Source: CAVALG01 sp963589585
GTDB taxonomy: Bacteria > Bacillota > Clostridia > Oscillospirales > Acutalibacteraceae
Reading direction: 5' to 3'
DNA: 56,787 nucleotides
Assembly: GCA_963589585.1 (NCBI GenBank)
Contig: CAVALG010000037.1
Coordinates: 1 to 56,787, forward strand
Below are positions 7,931 through 16,432 of the stretch, piece after piece. The first letter of the stretch is position 1. Each line of letters starts with the position of its first letter. The position numbers and the translations under genes are program-made. The notes under the pieces are model-generated. The model searched no databases, was not told the DNA's origin, and worked only from the letters and a program-made list of their open reading frames with translations.

Positions 7931-8104
7931 AGTTATATTCGCCTTACGGCGAGTGATATTGCTGCGCAGTGATATTCGGTTTTTGCCGAGTGGTATTCAC
8001 TTCGCGAGTGTCTGCGCGAATATAATATCACTGTGAGCAAAGCGAACAATATCACTTTTGCCTATGGCTAAAAATATCACGCCGAGCTCGGCTCGGCATA
8101 TCAC
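7931..8104. repeat. Inverted array of GTGATATT octamers separated by mini-palindromes
   Basis: The left half repeats GTGATATT (7953-7960, 7969-7976, variant GTGGTATT 7990-7997, weaker TTATATT near 7933). The right half repeats the complement AATATCAC (8024-8031, 8048-8055, 8073-8080, variant CATATCAC 8097-8104). Between octamers lie different short palindromes such as CGCCTTACGGCG, CTGCGCAG, CGGTTTTTGCCG and CTTCGCGAG. The whole block is thus a large interrupted inverted repeat centred near 8010 with variable hairpin inserts. It has no coding capacity. It sits between the tRNA operon and a degraded four-helix-bundle gene, a setting I believe recurs in gut Firmicutes, though I cannot search for it. 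Confidence 0.8.
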
Positions 8105-8199
8105 TTGGTTACTTTATCTTATAATATAATAAGTGCTTCGCGCAGTGTAAACGCACATCAGTTATATATTGTGCGATTTCGTCTCGCAGTCACAAAAAT

Positions 8200-8225
8200 A
8201 AAGACACGGTTCTCATCGTGTCTTT
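8200..8225 (+). terminator. Hairpin with short T-run before the truncated four-helix gene
   Basis: AAAGACACG and CGTGTCTTT form a 9-pair stem with an 8-base loop, ending in ATTGTT. It lies where the missing N-terminal codons of the following gene should be. Confidence 0.5.
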
Positions 8226-8237
8226 ATTGTTGATGTT

Positions 8238-8540
8238 TTGAAATTAACAAAAGAATTAAGAGCAGAACACGAAACTGTTATTTCGAATCAAATTGCCAGA
8301 AGTGCAACAAGTGTTTATGCTAATATTGCAGAGAGTAAATATGGGCATAGCCGTGCTGATTTTATTGCTAAACTTGAAATTGCTCTAAAAGAAGCCAACG
8401 AAACAGGAAAATGGCTTGAGATGCTTTTTAAAACTGAATATATTGATGAAGCAACATATAAGTCTATTAATAAAACCTGTTCAACCATTCGTATTCTGCT
8501 GATTGCCTCAATCAAAACAGCTAAGGGAAATTCCAAATGA
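8238..8540 (+). pseudogene. Four-helix-bundle protein (23S rRNA intervening-sequence/S23 family), N-terminally truncated
   Basis: The reading frame contains the family core SNQIARSATSVYANIAE, SRADFIAKLEIALKEANET and the C-terminal SIKTAKGNSK. Family members, including those encoded in 23S rRNA insertions, are about 115-125 residues and begin with a helix of the type KSFEFAIRIVNLYKYL; this helix (about 20 residues) is absent. In frame, the only start is a TTG at 8238; a stop at 8199-8201 lies upstream, and a terminator-like hairpin occupies the place of the lost codons. No good Shine-Dalgarno is visible. I therefore call it a decayed copy, although a 100-residue product starting at TTG cannot be excluded. 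Confidence 0.7.
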
Positions 8541-8688
8541 AAAAATCACTTTTGATATTAGTTATAATATTGGTGTTTTTTGTTTTTCCGGTTGTGGAAA
8601 CTCATCAAACATTAGTAACAAATCAAAAGAAAAGAATACAATTGATATATTTGAGGTTGATAAGCAAGCCCTTATAAAATTTTTCTAA
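8537..8688 (+). pseudogene. Small lipoprotein remnant, frameshifted in a T-run
   Basis: ATG at 8537, behind AAGGGAAATTCC, opens MKKSLLILVIILVFF, a signal peptide. The frame then continues wrongly into VFPVVETHQ... and stops. In the +2 neighbouring frame from about 8581 the text reads CFSGCGNSSNISNKSKEKN..., a lipobox (FSGC) and a typical Ser/Asn/Lys-rich lipoprotein linker, ending at the TAA of 8686-8688. Joining the two frames across the six-T run at 8576-8581 restores a small lipoprotein of about 50 residues. The break is either a real mutation or a homopolymer sequencing error. Even repaired, the protein looks cut short after the linker. Confidence 0.65.
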
Positions 8689-8984
8689 GAAACCGGAAGA
8701 TAGAAATTACTATTGTTCATCTCGATAAAAAGTAAACACAAACTATAAAGCTATATAAAGAATATCCGGCTTTTAAACCGGTTCTGGTTTGAGTGTCGGT
8801 CCTATGAAAAATGCAGTTTATATCCGGAAAATAAGTGCGCTTCGTTTTATGCGAGTCAAAGACGAGTGCTTAATGGCGGCGCTGCCGCCGCTTCATATTG
8901 CGCAGCAACGCTTCACACAACCAAATTTCGTTAAACAGTCATAAACACACCTTACGGTGTATAAAGAATAACGGGGGATTTTGA
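8689..8984. other. Intergenic stretch without a supported gene
   Basis: No open frame with start and Shine-Dalgarno is seen. It holds short imperfect palindromes (GGCGGCGCTGCCGCC near 8875, ACACCTTACGGTGT near 8947) and ends in a GGGGGA Shine-Dalgarno for the LOG gene. It probably represents decayed sequence continuing from the two broken genes before it. Confidence 0.5.
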
Positions 8985-9521
8985 ATGAACATTACCGTAT
9001 ATCTCGGAGCAAGCAAAGGAAATGATCCATACCTGCAAAAAGCAGTCGAGGAATTGGGGACTTGGATTGGGGCAAGCGGAAACACACTGATCTACGGCGG
9101 TTCTAAATCCGGATTAATGGGCGTTATTGCGGATAGCGTTTTAAATGCCGGCGGCGAAGTAACCGGTGTTGAGCCTAAATTTTTTATTGAAAATGAATTT
9201 CAGCACAACGGTTTGACCGACTTGATTGTAACCAAAGATATGTCAGAACGCAAAAGCAAAATGATTGAGTTGGGTGATGCCTTTATAGCCTTCCCCGGTG
9301 GCACGGGAACATTAGAGGAAATCACCGAGGTAATGTCAAAGGTATCACTTAAGCATTTGAAAGCACCTTGTATTCTTTATAATCTGAACGGATACTACGA
9401 TGCTTTGAAAGCGCTTCTGGAACTTATGATTGAAAAGGGTCTTTCCTCCGAAAGGCGGCAGAGAGGAATATATTTCGCCGAAAATCTCGCGGATATAAAA
9501 CGAATTTTAGGATTAATTTAG
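8985..9521 (+). CDS. LOG family protein (TIGR00730-type Rossmann fold)
   Basis: A 178-residue protein of the LONELY GUY family, related to cytokinin riboside 5'-monophosphate phosphoribohydrolases, which release a free base from a nucleoside monophosphate. It shows the nucleotide-binding start VYLGASKGNDP and YGGSKSGLMGVIAD, and the catalytic signature PGGTGTLEE at about residues 104-112, with the preceding MSERKSKMIELGDAFIAFP. Its length and motif order are complete. GGGGGA lies 8 bases before the ATG. Bacterial members may act in nucleotide salvage; the true substrate is not evident here. Confidence 0.92.
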   Translation: MNITVYLGASKGNDPYLQKAVEELGTWIGASGNTLIYGGSKSGLMGVIADSVLNAGGEVTGVEPKFFIENEFQHNGLTDLIVTKDMSERKSKMIELGDAFIAFPGGTGTLEEITEVMSKVSLKHLKAPCILYNLNGYYDALKALLELMIEKGLSSERRQRGIYFAENLADIKRILGLI

Positions 9522-9616
9522 GTTGCCATTTGGCGGTGTTTATGTTAATATCTATATCGGCGGCTGCAAAAATTGCGGCAGTTTACAAACTATGCTATTT
9601 AAGGAATGGTTTTTAT

Positions 9617-10495
9617 ATGAGAAATTTAACAATTAAAAGAACAAAATGTTTTGTGGGTTGCCTTGCAAAAATGAAAATTTACATAGAAGATCCGCAATCG
9701 GGTGACACGGTTATAAGCGAAACGCCCTGCCGCAAAATAGGCGAACTTAAAAACGGTGAGGAAAAGACATTCCAAATAGGCGAACAGGCGACAAGAATTT
9801 TTGCCATAGCGGACAAGGTAAGTAAAAATTATTGCAACGAATACATTAAACTTCCCGAAGGCAATGGAGATATTTATCTTTCCGGACAAAACAAGTTTAA
9901 CCCTGCGAACGGGAACGCCTTCAGGTTTGATAATAATGAAAGTGCCGAAGTTCAGGCGCACCGTAAAAATTCAAACAAAAAAGGGCTTAAAATATTTATA
10001 ATCATAATGGCGGTTGCTGTTGTTGTAGGTTTATTGGCGGGTCTTGGAGCGGCACATATTAAAAGTTCGGGGAATGATGATAACTCCGCAAGCACATTTT
10101 CGGCAGACGGAATGAAAATAACATTATCCGATGAGTTTGAAGAAACAAAGGTCGGTTCATATACCGCCGCATACGACTCGGAAGATGTGGCAGTGTTTGC
10201 GTTAAAAGAATCTTTTAACCTTGTTAAAGGGTCTGAAAACTATTCGCTTCGCCAATATGCCCAATCGGTTATTGATGTAAATAATCTCGGCTCTGCCGAA
10301 ATAACCGAGTCCGGCGGGCTTACCCACTTTGAGTATGAAAACAAAACAAGCGGCGGATCGTTTAAATACATCACCTATGTATACAAGACGGATGACGCTT
10401 TTTGGCTGATTCAGTTTGCCGCAACGGATAAAAATGTTGAAAAATACGCTGACCAAATCACGAAATGGGCAAAATCCGTAACATTTGACAATTAA
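9617..10495 (+). CDS. Uncharacterised single-span membrane protein
   Basis: I do not recognise this 292-residue protein. Residues 1 to about 120 are probably cytoplasmic and contain CFVGCLAKMKIYIEDP and short beta-rich segments. A lysine stretch (NSNKKGLK) precedes one transmembrane helix at about 124-147 (IFIIIMAVAVVVGLLAGLGAA). The outer 145 residues form a beta-rich domain resembling those used by predicted extracellular sensors or lipoproteins, with KYITYVYKTDDAFWLIQFAA near the end. An in-frame TTG exists at 9530, but ATG at 9617 follows AAGGAATGG at good spacing and is chosen. A strong palindrome follows it. Confidence 0.7.
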   Translation: MRNLTIKRTKCFVGCLAKMKIYIEDPQSGDTVISETPCRKIGELKNGEEKTFQIGEQATRIFAIADKVSKNYCNEYIKLPEGNGDIYLSGQNKFNPANGNAFRFDNNESAEVQAHRKNSNKKGLKIFIIIMAVAVVVGLLAGLGAAHIKSSGNDDNSASTFSADGMKITLSDEFEETKVGSYTAAYDSEDVAVFALKESFNLVKGSENYSLRQYAQSVIDVNNLGSAEITESGGLTHFEYENKTSGGSFKYITYVYKTDDAFWLIQFAATDKNVEKYADQITKWAKSVTFDN

Positions 10496-10517
10496 ATCGG
10501 TAATACAAAAGAAAAAA

Positions 10518-10565
10518 ATAAGCGTCGGCAATTGGAATTTAAACCTCCCGTTTGCCGACGCTTAT
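10518..10565. terminator. Bidirectional terminator
   Basis: ATAAGCGTCGGCAA pairs with TTTGCCGACGCTTAT around a loop of about 18 bases, between two convergent genes. An A-run precedes it on the plus strand (T-run for the minus-strand gene). Confidence 0.75.
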
Positions 10566-10582
10566 CTGCTTTTAAAATAAAA

Positions 10583-10816
10583 TTATTCGTGCTTGCTGAG
10601 CCAATCTTCAGCTTTTGCTTTGCTGATAGACTTAATTGATTCGGTAGGATACGCGGAATCTTCGCCGCCGTTGCAATAGAGGAACATATACCCTGCCGGT
10701 GTTTCATACAGGCTTTCTTCGTATCCGCACGGATCGCCGAAAGTGCCGCTTGTGAATTTTTTTACAAGTGTAGCCGTTTCGGTATCGTATTCGCGTTTAC
10801 TGATTATTTTTTTCAT
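10583..10816 (-). CDS. Small conserved-looking hypothetical protein
   Basis: A 77-residue protein starting MKKIISKREYDTETATLV. The body contains GDPCGYEESLYETPAGYMFLY, then CNGGEDSAYPTESIKSIS and a C-terminal KAEDWLSKH. I have the impression that such proteins (a Tyr- and Gly-rich beta core ending in a ...W... helix) are common in gut Clostridia as unnamed proteins; no function is known to me. The frame opens earlier, but ATG at 10816 has AAGGAG at 10-base spacing, so that start is chosen. No signal peptide or membrane span. Confidence 0.72.
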   Translation of the reverse strand: MKKIISKREYDTETATLVKKFTSGTFGDPCGYEESLYETPAGYMFLYCNGGEDSAYPTESIKSISKAKAEDWLSKHE

Positions 10817-10892
10817 ATATTGCATCTCCTTTTCGGTTTGTGTAATAGGTTTTAAGACAAAACCTGCCCTATACCTATATATTACCACGCCT

Positions 10893-11321
10893 TTACGGCG
10901 TTTTTGGTTGAAATCTGTCGGCTATTTTGCGTGAAGATATATCATCGCGCCAATCATAATCGCCATCAATTACATTTATGGGATGATTATTGATTATAAC
11001 AGTGTCTCTTCCGCCCCACGAAACAGTTGCGCCGTTCACCCCTGTTTCCCAATAAATGTTTCGGGTTTTGCCCGTTGCCGTTTCCTTAACCTCTGCCCTT
11101 ACAGCACGGTCAAGTGTCCCGCTCTCAGGTATTTCAAACACCTTTACCGAATATTTACGGTTGGGGGAAACGGTTGTATTAAGCAAGTTCCCGTCTGGGA
11201 GAACTTCCATATCATAAAAAAGCGAATCTTTAACAAAAAACAGTATATTTACAAGGGTAACCGCAAGGGCTACAAAACTAAAAATGGTTCCGAATTTTTG
11301 GTTATGAAATCTTTTTTTCAT
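10893..11321 (-). CDS. DUF5412-like single-span membrane protein
   Basis: A 142-residue protein with one N-terminal transmembrane helix (about residues 11-30, IFSFVALAVTLVNILFFV) and an outside beta-sandwich. LPDGNLLNTTVSPNRKYSVKV, AVRAEV, NIYWETGVNGATVSW and VIINNHPINV follow the pattern of DUF5412-type proteins (LP.G......SP...Y.V, AVR.E, IYW, V.INN). The function is unknown. I chose ATG at 11321, 5 bases after GGTGAT, over the upstream TTG at 11339. The neighbouring small gene at 10583-10816 lies on the same strand 76 bases downstream. Confidence 0.7.
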   Translation of the reverse strand: MKKRFHNQKFGTIFSFVALAVTLVNILFFVKDSLFYDMEVLPDGNLLNTTVSPNRKYSVKVFEIPESGTLDRAVRAEVKETATGKTRNIYWETGVNGATVSWGGRDTVIINNHPINVIDGDYDWRDDISSRKIADRFQPKTP

Positions 11322-11393
11322 AAGATCACCGTCTGCCAAAGCAAATGTTTAAGTTATAGGCTGAATGCGGATATATCCGATATAATAAAACAA

Positions 11394-11410
11394 CCGCCCT
11401 ATTGGGCGGC
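11394..11410 (-). terminator. Terminator of the stand-alone 5S rRNA
   Basis: On the minus strand CCGCCC-AATA-GGGCGG is followed by TTGTTTTATT, just downstream of the 5S 3' end. Confidence 0.82.
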
Positions 11411-11422
11411 CGCTTCAGTTGT

Positions 11423-11538
<116 letters not shown>

Positions 11539-11567
11539 TGCTTGTTCCTCTTTAGAGGACGCTACTA

Positions 11568-11596
11568 ATAATATCACATCATTGTCGAAAATGCAA
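11568..11596 (-). promoter_or_regulatory. Promoter of the 5S rRNA gene
   Basis: On the minus strand TTGCAT (11596-11591) and TATTAT (11573-11568) are separated by 17 bases. The predicted start lies about 20 bases before the 5S 5' end, with the small processing-type hairpin CCTCTAAAGAGG between them. Confidence 0.7.
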
Positions 11597-11631
11597 GGCT
11601 TTTTTAATTTTTTTCTGTATAAATTAAATTT

Positions 11632-12480
11632 TCAGCAAAAGTGCACATTTTCAGCCATATTTTTAAGCTGAATATTGTAGTTATTTACCGCAAATTTCAC
11701 ATAGGTCATATAGGATGTAATGATATACGGGCCCACAAAAACAAGGGGGATTACCAAAACAGATAAAAGAATATAGCCGAAAAAGCTGAGAATGAAGCCC
11801 ATTGTTTGCGTGGTGTAGCGCGCAAACACCCTCATCGTTATCGGGAAAAGTTTTTCCGGTTTAACATCATCATACATTACGACCATCGGTAAATAATTTA
11901 TAAGTCTTGCCCAAACAAAGACAAGCGCAACATATCCCATAAGGCGCAGCGCCCGTATGAGTGTGCCCGCAGCGCCGAACGAACTCGGCATATTGCCGCC
12001 GAAGAGCTGATACAAGCGGGGCGAGGCTATGAGTGATGTTATATACGTCGGCAGCATACAGACAAAGCCGGCAGCAATCGACGCCGCCCAAAAAATCGCG
12101 GTCGCTTTAAGGGCGCGGAGATATACATTTTTTGACGAAAAGTAATAGAACAGCGTTTCAACCCCGTCATACATACCGCAGCAGGCACGCCAAAACCAGC
12201 GCAGCAATCCCAATATCACCGGGAGAAGCACAAACAGTTTAACGGCGACCGTAATAAGCGTCGCCAGAGCGTCACGCAAATTGAACAGCAATTCCAACTT
12301 TGACGGGAATATTGCACTCCACGCGCCGTTGGCACGGAAGATAAGCATAACAAGTGATGAAAACAGGCTGTACGCAATGTAGATCGTAGCGGCAACGGTA
12401 AACACGGCTGCCGCCGTAAGCCATTTATCTTTAAGCGTTTTTTTGGCGCTTTGTTTAGCAGCCCATTTATTAATGTACAT
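11632..12480 (-). CDS. Uncharacterised multi-span membrane protein
   Basis: A 282-residue integral membrane protein, not assigned. It starts MYINKWAAKQSAKKTLKDKW, a basic amphipathic stretch, and has about five or six hydrophobic helices (around residues 22-48, 70-92, 120-145, 180-202 and 225-262). The overall plan resembles DUF975-like and similar unassigned clostridial membrane proteins. AGAGGTGG precedes the ATG by 4-9 bases. It is divergent from galM and followed on the same strand by the 5S promoter, with no sign of an operon partner. Confidence 0.7.
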   Translation of the reverse strand: MYINKWAAKQSAKKTLKDKWLTAAAVFTVAATIYIAYSLFSSLVMLIFRANGAWSAIFPSKLELLFNLRDALATLITVAVKLFVLLPVILGLLRWFWRACCGMYDGVETLFYYFSSKNVYLRALKATAIFWAASIAAGFVCMLPTYITSLIASPRLYQLFGGNMPSSFGAAGTLIRALRLMGYVALVFVWARLINYLPMVVMYDDVKPEKLFPITMRVFARYTTQTMGFILSFFGYILLSVLVIPLVFVGPYIITSYMTYVKFAVNNYNIQLKNMAENVHFC

Positions 12481-12611
12481 TTTGCCACCTCTTTATTCAA
12501 TAAATATTTTATCATCCGCCCGAAAAAAATTGTTAACTGTCGGTAAATATTCTTGCTATTTTACATATTTAAAGGTATTATAATATTAAAGTATGTTTAG
12601 GATGGTGCGTA

Positions 12612-13676
12612 ATGTCAACAGAAAAGTATTTATTTGATCATACAAAAGACGGAAGACCCGTTCACGCCTATAAAATTTCCCGCGGCGACATATCGGTAAC
12701 GGTACTTGATTACGGCGCAACTTTGCACTCCTTCACCTGCCCCGACAAAAGCGGCGCGCCGACCGATATTGTTTTAGGTTTTGATGAATTAAAGCCCTAC
12801 GAGGAGGGCTGCGGTTATATCGGCGCGACGGTCGGGCGGTTTGCCAACAGAATAGAAAAAGGGCGGTTTGTTTTAAACGGAAAACAATACAATCTTTTTG
12901 TCAACAACGGCCCTAACCACCTGCACGGCGGAAAACAAGGTTTCAGCAGCAAGATATTTGATGTTTGCGGGATTGGTGACAGTCAAATAAAAATGAGCTA
13001 CACAAGCCCCGACCTTGAGGAAGGATATCCCGGCAAGCTCGACCTTACGGTTACCTTTTCATTACAGGACGGGGGTGTGTTCAAGATAGAATATAATGCC
13101 GAAAGCGACGCGGACACCGTTATCAATCTGACAAATCATTCCTACTTCAATCTTAACGGTGCCGACAGCGGCGAGAGCGTGGATAACCACAAAATAGCGA
13201 TTTTTGCCGACAGTTTTTGCGAAAACGACACCGATTGTTTGCCGACAGGCAAAATAATCCCGGTTGACGGAACGGATATGGATTTAAGGAAACCGGTTGC
13301 ACTCGGCGGGCGGCTTGGTTCAAAATACAAGGCCATATCCGACTTCGGCGGATATGACAACTGCTTTATTATGCACACGGAAACGGTAAACAATCCGCTT
13401 GCCGTCTGCGCCGAGGTGCACAGTGACGAAAGCGGCATTACGCTTGAATGCGCAACCACGCTGCCTGCAATTCAATTATACACGGGCAACTGCATTGAAA
13501 GTGATGTTAAGGACATCGGCAAATACGGAATTAAATATAAAAAACACGGGGCGCTGTGTCTTGAAACGCAGAATTTCCCCAACTCAACAGAACACAAGAA
13601 CTTCCCCTCCCCTGTTCTTAAAAAGGGCGAAAAATACCATACTGAAACCTGTTACAAGGTAAGTACGAAAAAATAG
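12612..13676 (+). CDS. galM: Aldose 1-epimerase (galactose mutarotase)
   Basis: A 354-residue cytosolic enzyme that interconverts alpha and beta anomers of aldoses. Family landmarks: VTVLDYGATLHSF, IGATVGRFANRI, NGPNHLHGGKQGF (substrate-binding His), INLTNHSYFNL (catalytic His) and, near the end, ALCLETQNFPNS with the catalytic Glu. Length and motif order are complete. It is a single gene, convergent with cotH, with no galactose genes beside it. The ATG follows AGGATGGTG. A TATAAT at 12579-12584 could be its -10, but the -35 is unclear. Confidence 0.96.
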   Translation: MSTEKYLFDHTKDGRPVHAYKISRGDISVTVLDYGATLHSFTCPDKSGAPTDIVLGFDELKPYEEGCGYIGATVGRFANRIEKGRFVLNGKQYNLFVNNGPNHLHGGKQGFSSKIFDVCGIGDSQIKMSYTSPDLEEGYPGKLDLTVTFSLQDGGVFKIEYNAESDADTVINLTNHSYFNLNGADSGESVDNHKIAIFADSFCENDTDCLPTGKIIPVDGTDMDLRKPVALGGRLGSKYKAISDFGGYDNCFIMHTETVNNPLAVCAEVHSDESGITLECATTLPAIQLYTGNCIESDVKDIGKYGIKYKKHGALCLETQNFPNSTEHKNFPSPVLKKGEKYHTETCYKVSTKK

Positions 13677-13687
13677 ATTATGCAGAT

Positions 13688-13713
13688 ATGCGTGCGGTTG
13701 TAACCGCACGCAT
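13688..13713. terminator. Bidirectional terminator between galM and cotH
   Basis: ATGCGTGCGGTT and AACCGCACGCAT form a 12-pair stem with a tiny loop. T-rich sequence follows on both sides and the genes are convergent. Confidence 0.82.
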
Positions 13714-13716
13714 ATT

Positions 13717-15726
13717 TTATCGCTTATAGATAAAGGCAAAACAGAGCCCCAACAGCAGAACGGCTGCACTTACTGCAATCATAATCGGCGGCAGCGAAGA
13801 AGCGGAACTCCGGGGCTGCGTTTGCACTTCGTTCCCCGTATTATCGCTGCCCGGTTTTTGAGGGAAGTTTTGACCTTTATTCTGCATATCGCCGAAATCG
13901 GGTCCTTCATTGCTGTCGGTCTGCTCAGAAGTCTCGCCGTTTTGGTTGTTTTCGTCGTCTGTTTTGCGTGAAGGCGGGGCTTTTCTATCGGTATCCGATT
14001 TTTCCGTCTTGCTCCCCGACGCATCTGCTGTACCATCGGAATTTACGGTTTCATCGGCGTTTGATTTTGACTTGCCGGCATTATTCTCCCGTTCTGTATT
14101 TGAATTTCCCCGATTCTTACCGCCGCCCATAGAACCCATATCGTCAACCGAAATACCGTCGACATTAATCAAGCTGTCGGTATCGTTTTGGCGACCGTCC
14201 GATGTTGTGGCAATTGTGCCGTCAAGTTGCGCAGTTACACTTTCTGCACGAAGCAGACAGAATTCTTTAAGTGTTTCGGCACCCTTTTGAAACTCCTCAT
14301 ATGTGCAGAATTTTGTAGGGTCTTTGCTGACATATGGTGAAATCATTGAAATTACACTGTCTACCGTTTCTTCAAAATATCCGCTTTCAAAATATTTGTT
14401 AATAAACTCGCTTAGATATTTGTGGTACAGTTCGGTATATTCCTCATCTTCAAAAATCCACGCTATCATCGGGCGGTCTGCTGTATCTCCGCCCGAAACA
14501 GGCGAATCAATGGGGTAATTCACAAGTTCGGTTGCTCCGCTCTCTGACTTAAATCCGCCGAACGCAAGGTTATAATCCCAGGGAATCATCTGCATTTGCC
14601 CGTCTTTTTCGTACAAATAGTAATTATGAACCATAGAGCCTGTGTAGCTGTCAAAATTCAGTACAAAATTATGCACGGCAAAATAACGGATAACCGACTC
14701 TGTGTCCACAGTGCTTTCCAAATCTTTGCCCTCACTTAAATTCTTAAGTGATTTAATCAAGCGGGTTTTGTCGCTCTCGGTAATATCAGTTTTGGCGTTA
14801 TTAAAAATGTTCGGGTAACTGTCGGCATCGTCGTCTGTATATTTAAGAAGGACATCATCACTGCCGCTTCCCACATCTGCACCCGGTGCGGCAAATTTAT
14901 CGCCGGTATTGCCCGTGCCGTCATTAGGCAAATCAGGCACGGTGAAGCCCGTATCGGACCCGTCTTCGGCGCTTGGCATTTGCGGCGGAGCGCCGTTTTC
15001 ACCACCGAAGCCCGATAACTTTTCATCAGTATTTGCGGTTTTCGGGTCAAATTCCTCCTGCAGGTCTTCTTCGTCAAACTCCTTGCCGTTACCTCGTCCG
15101 CCGCCCATACTGCTGTTGTCGGGCTTATAGAGTTCGCCGCTGTCATTTCCGTAATTGCGTTTTAGAAAAGCGTCCTCAACACCCTCTACCGCCAGGTAAA
15201 GCCCCCAATCTTCACCGTTTACGGTTATATAGACAAAACTGCAAAGCGGAGAAGCAACGCCCATATCCCGCATCATTGTATAACAAAGATAGTCCTTCAT
15301 ATAGGTGTTATCCTGAATTATATTATTAAGGCACAATTTATCAAGCCCGTAATAACTGCCTGTACTGTCATAATGGTCAAACTCAATTTTAAAACTGTAA
15401 CGGTTGTTCCCGTAGGACTTTACCTGCGTAAGCGATGTGTTTCCCTTACCGCGGATTGCAACATTTTTATACGCCTCGTTATCTATTACAAGCGTGGCGG
15501 CATAATATTCTTCACTTTCGCAATTTGAAATAAATTCATCCCAATTGTCCATAACAATGTTGATATTATGGACCGTGGCGGTATCAAACAATTTACTTTC
15601 ATATCCCATTGCGGCAGACGCCTTTTGAACACCTAACTTTTCGGCATTTATGAAAGCTGCAGTCAAAAGAAGCGTAAGAACAAGGATAACACAACAAATT
15701 TTATCAATGTGCTTGTGTGTTGACAT
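13717..15726 (-). CDS. cotH: CotH family protein (secreted, membrane-anchored CotH-type kinase)
   Basis: A 669-residue protein with an N-terminal signal/anchor (CCVILVLTLLLTAAFINA), a CotH kinase-like domain and a C-terminal transmembrane helix followed by KR. Kinase-like landmarks are VAIRGKGNTSLTQ (about 90), LCLNNIIQDNTYMKDYL, and QMQMIPWDYNLAFGG (about 390) carrying the Asp/Asn metal ligands. CotH proteins of spore formers phosphorylate coat proteins; many others occur with VTC and DUF4956 proteins, as here. Two low-complexity Gly/Asp/Asn/Ser-rich stretches (about residues 210-300 and 530-640) would face the cell surface. It is the last gene of a three-gene operon and shares its terminator with galM. 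Confidence 0.9.
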   Translation of the reverse strand: MSTHKHIDKICCVILVLTLLLTAAFINAEKLGVQKASAAMGYESKLFDTATVHNINIVMDNWDEFISNCESEEYYAATLVIDNEAYKNVAIRGKGNTSLTQVKSYGNNRYSFKIEFDHYDSTGSYYGLDKLCLNNIIQDNTYMKDYLCYTMMRDMGVASPLCSFVYITVNGEDWGLYLAVEGVEDAFLKRNYGNDSGELYKPDNSSMGGGRGNGKEFDEEDLQEEFDPKTANTDEKLSGFGGENGAPPQMPSAEDGSDTGFTVPDLPNDGTGNTGDKFAAPGADVGSGSDDVLLKYTDDDADSYPNIFNNAKTDITESDKTRLIKSLKNLSEGKDLESTVDTESVIRYFAVHNFVLNFDSYTGSMVHNYYLYEKDGQMQMIPWDYNLAFGGFKSESGATELVNYPIDSPVSGGDTADRPMIAWIFEDEEYTELYHKYLSEFINKYFESGYFEETVDSVISMISPYVSKDPTKFCTYEEFQKGAETLKEFCLLRAESVTAQLDGTIATTSDGRQNDTDSLINVDGISVDDMGSMGGGKNRGNSNTERENNAGKSKSNADETVNSDGTADASGSKTEKSDTDRKAPPSRKTDDENNQNGETSEQTDSNEGPDFGDMQNKGQNFPQKPGSDNTGNEVQTQPRSSASSLPPIMIAVSAAVLLLGLCFAFIYKR

Positions 15727-15738
15727 AACTTACCTCCG

Positions 15739-16410
15739 TCAACCCATATATTCGCCGTTGTAGCTTACAAGCACGGCGCTGTTTACGCCATCAACCGAAC
15801 TGAGGGTATTGATAAAATCGGTATTTTCATTTTTAAGGCGGACTTCAAGATTAAGTTCAATTAAATCTTTAGCGGCGGTTTTGCTTTTAACCACACATTT
15901 TTTAACATTGTTTTTAAGCAACTCCATTGCCCTTGTCTCCGATTCGGAATCTACACAGGAAATCACAACTATATAGGGATTGCAATGTGGTTTTTTGTTT
16001 ACAAACACAATAAGAATTACGCCTATTATCACACTGCCGATAACCGCAAGCGGAATCATACCTGCAGCAAGCACAATTCCTACCGCTATTGACCAAAACA
16101 AGAACGCGATATCAAGCGGTTCTTTTATAGCGGTACGAAAACGCACTATAGAAAGTGCGCCGACCATACCGAGTGAAAGCACCACATTTGAAGTTACGGC
16201 GAGGATAACTACTGTGGTTATCATTGTAAGCGCAACCAGTGTTGTGCCGAAACTTGAAGAATACATAACGCCCTGATAGGTTCTTTTATAAACAAGGAAA
16301 ATAAACATTCCTATACCGAAAGCAAGAACTAAGGCAATAGCCATATCCAGAATACTTACGCTTGTAACATTTTCAAGAAAACTTGATTTAAAAATATCAT
16401 TGAAAGTCAT
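15739..16410 (-). CDS. DUF4956 membrane protein
   Basis: A 223-residue protein with four probable transmembrane helices in its first two-thirds and a soluble C-terminal domain. The loop LGMVGALSIVRFRTAIKEP (about residues 77-95) is the DUF4956 signature. The C-terminal domain (VVISCVDSESETRAMELL... to VDGVNSAVLVSYN) looks like a ferredoxin-like regulatory fold. The frame extends upstream, but ATG at 16410 has AAGAAGGAG nearby and gives the usual family length. It lies between VTC and CotH genes, a trio that recurs in Firmicutes and actinobacteria and suggests joint work on polyphosphate or a phosphorylated surface product. Confidence 0.88.
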   Translation of the reverse strand: MTFNDIFKSSFLENVTSVSILDMAIALVLAFGIGMFIFLVYKRTYQGVMYSSSFGTTLVALTMITTVVILAVTSNVVLSLGMVGALSIVRFRTAIKEPLDIAFLFWSIAVGIVLAAGMIPLAVIGSVIIGVILIVFVNKKPHCNPYIVVISCVDSESETRAMELLKNNVKKCVVKSKTAAKDLIELNLEVRLKNENTDFINTLSSVDGVNSAVLVSYNGEYMG

Positions 16411-16432
16411 ATCATTTACTCCTTCTTGTTTT

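Noticed and set aside
7931..8104. CRISPR-like array
   Set aside because: The repeats are 8 bases, occur in both directions and are separated by palindromes of unequal length, with no cas genes.
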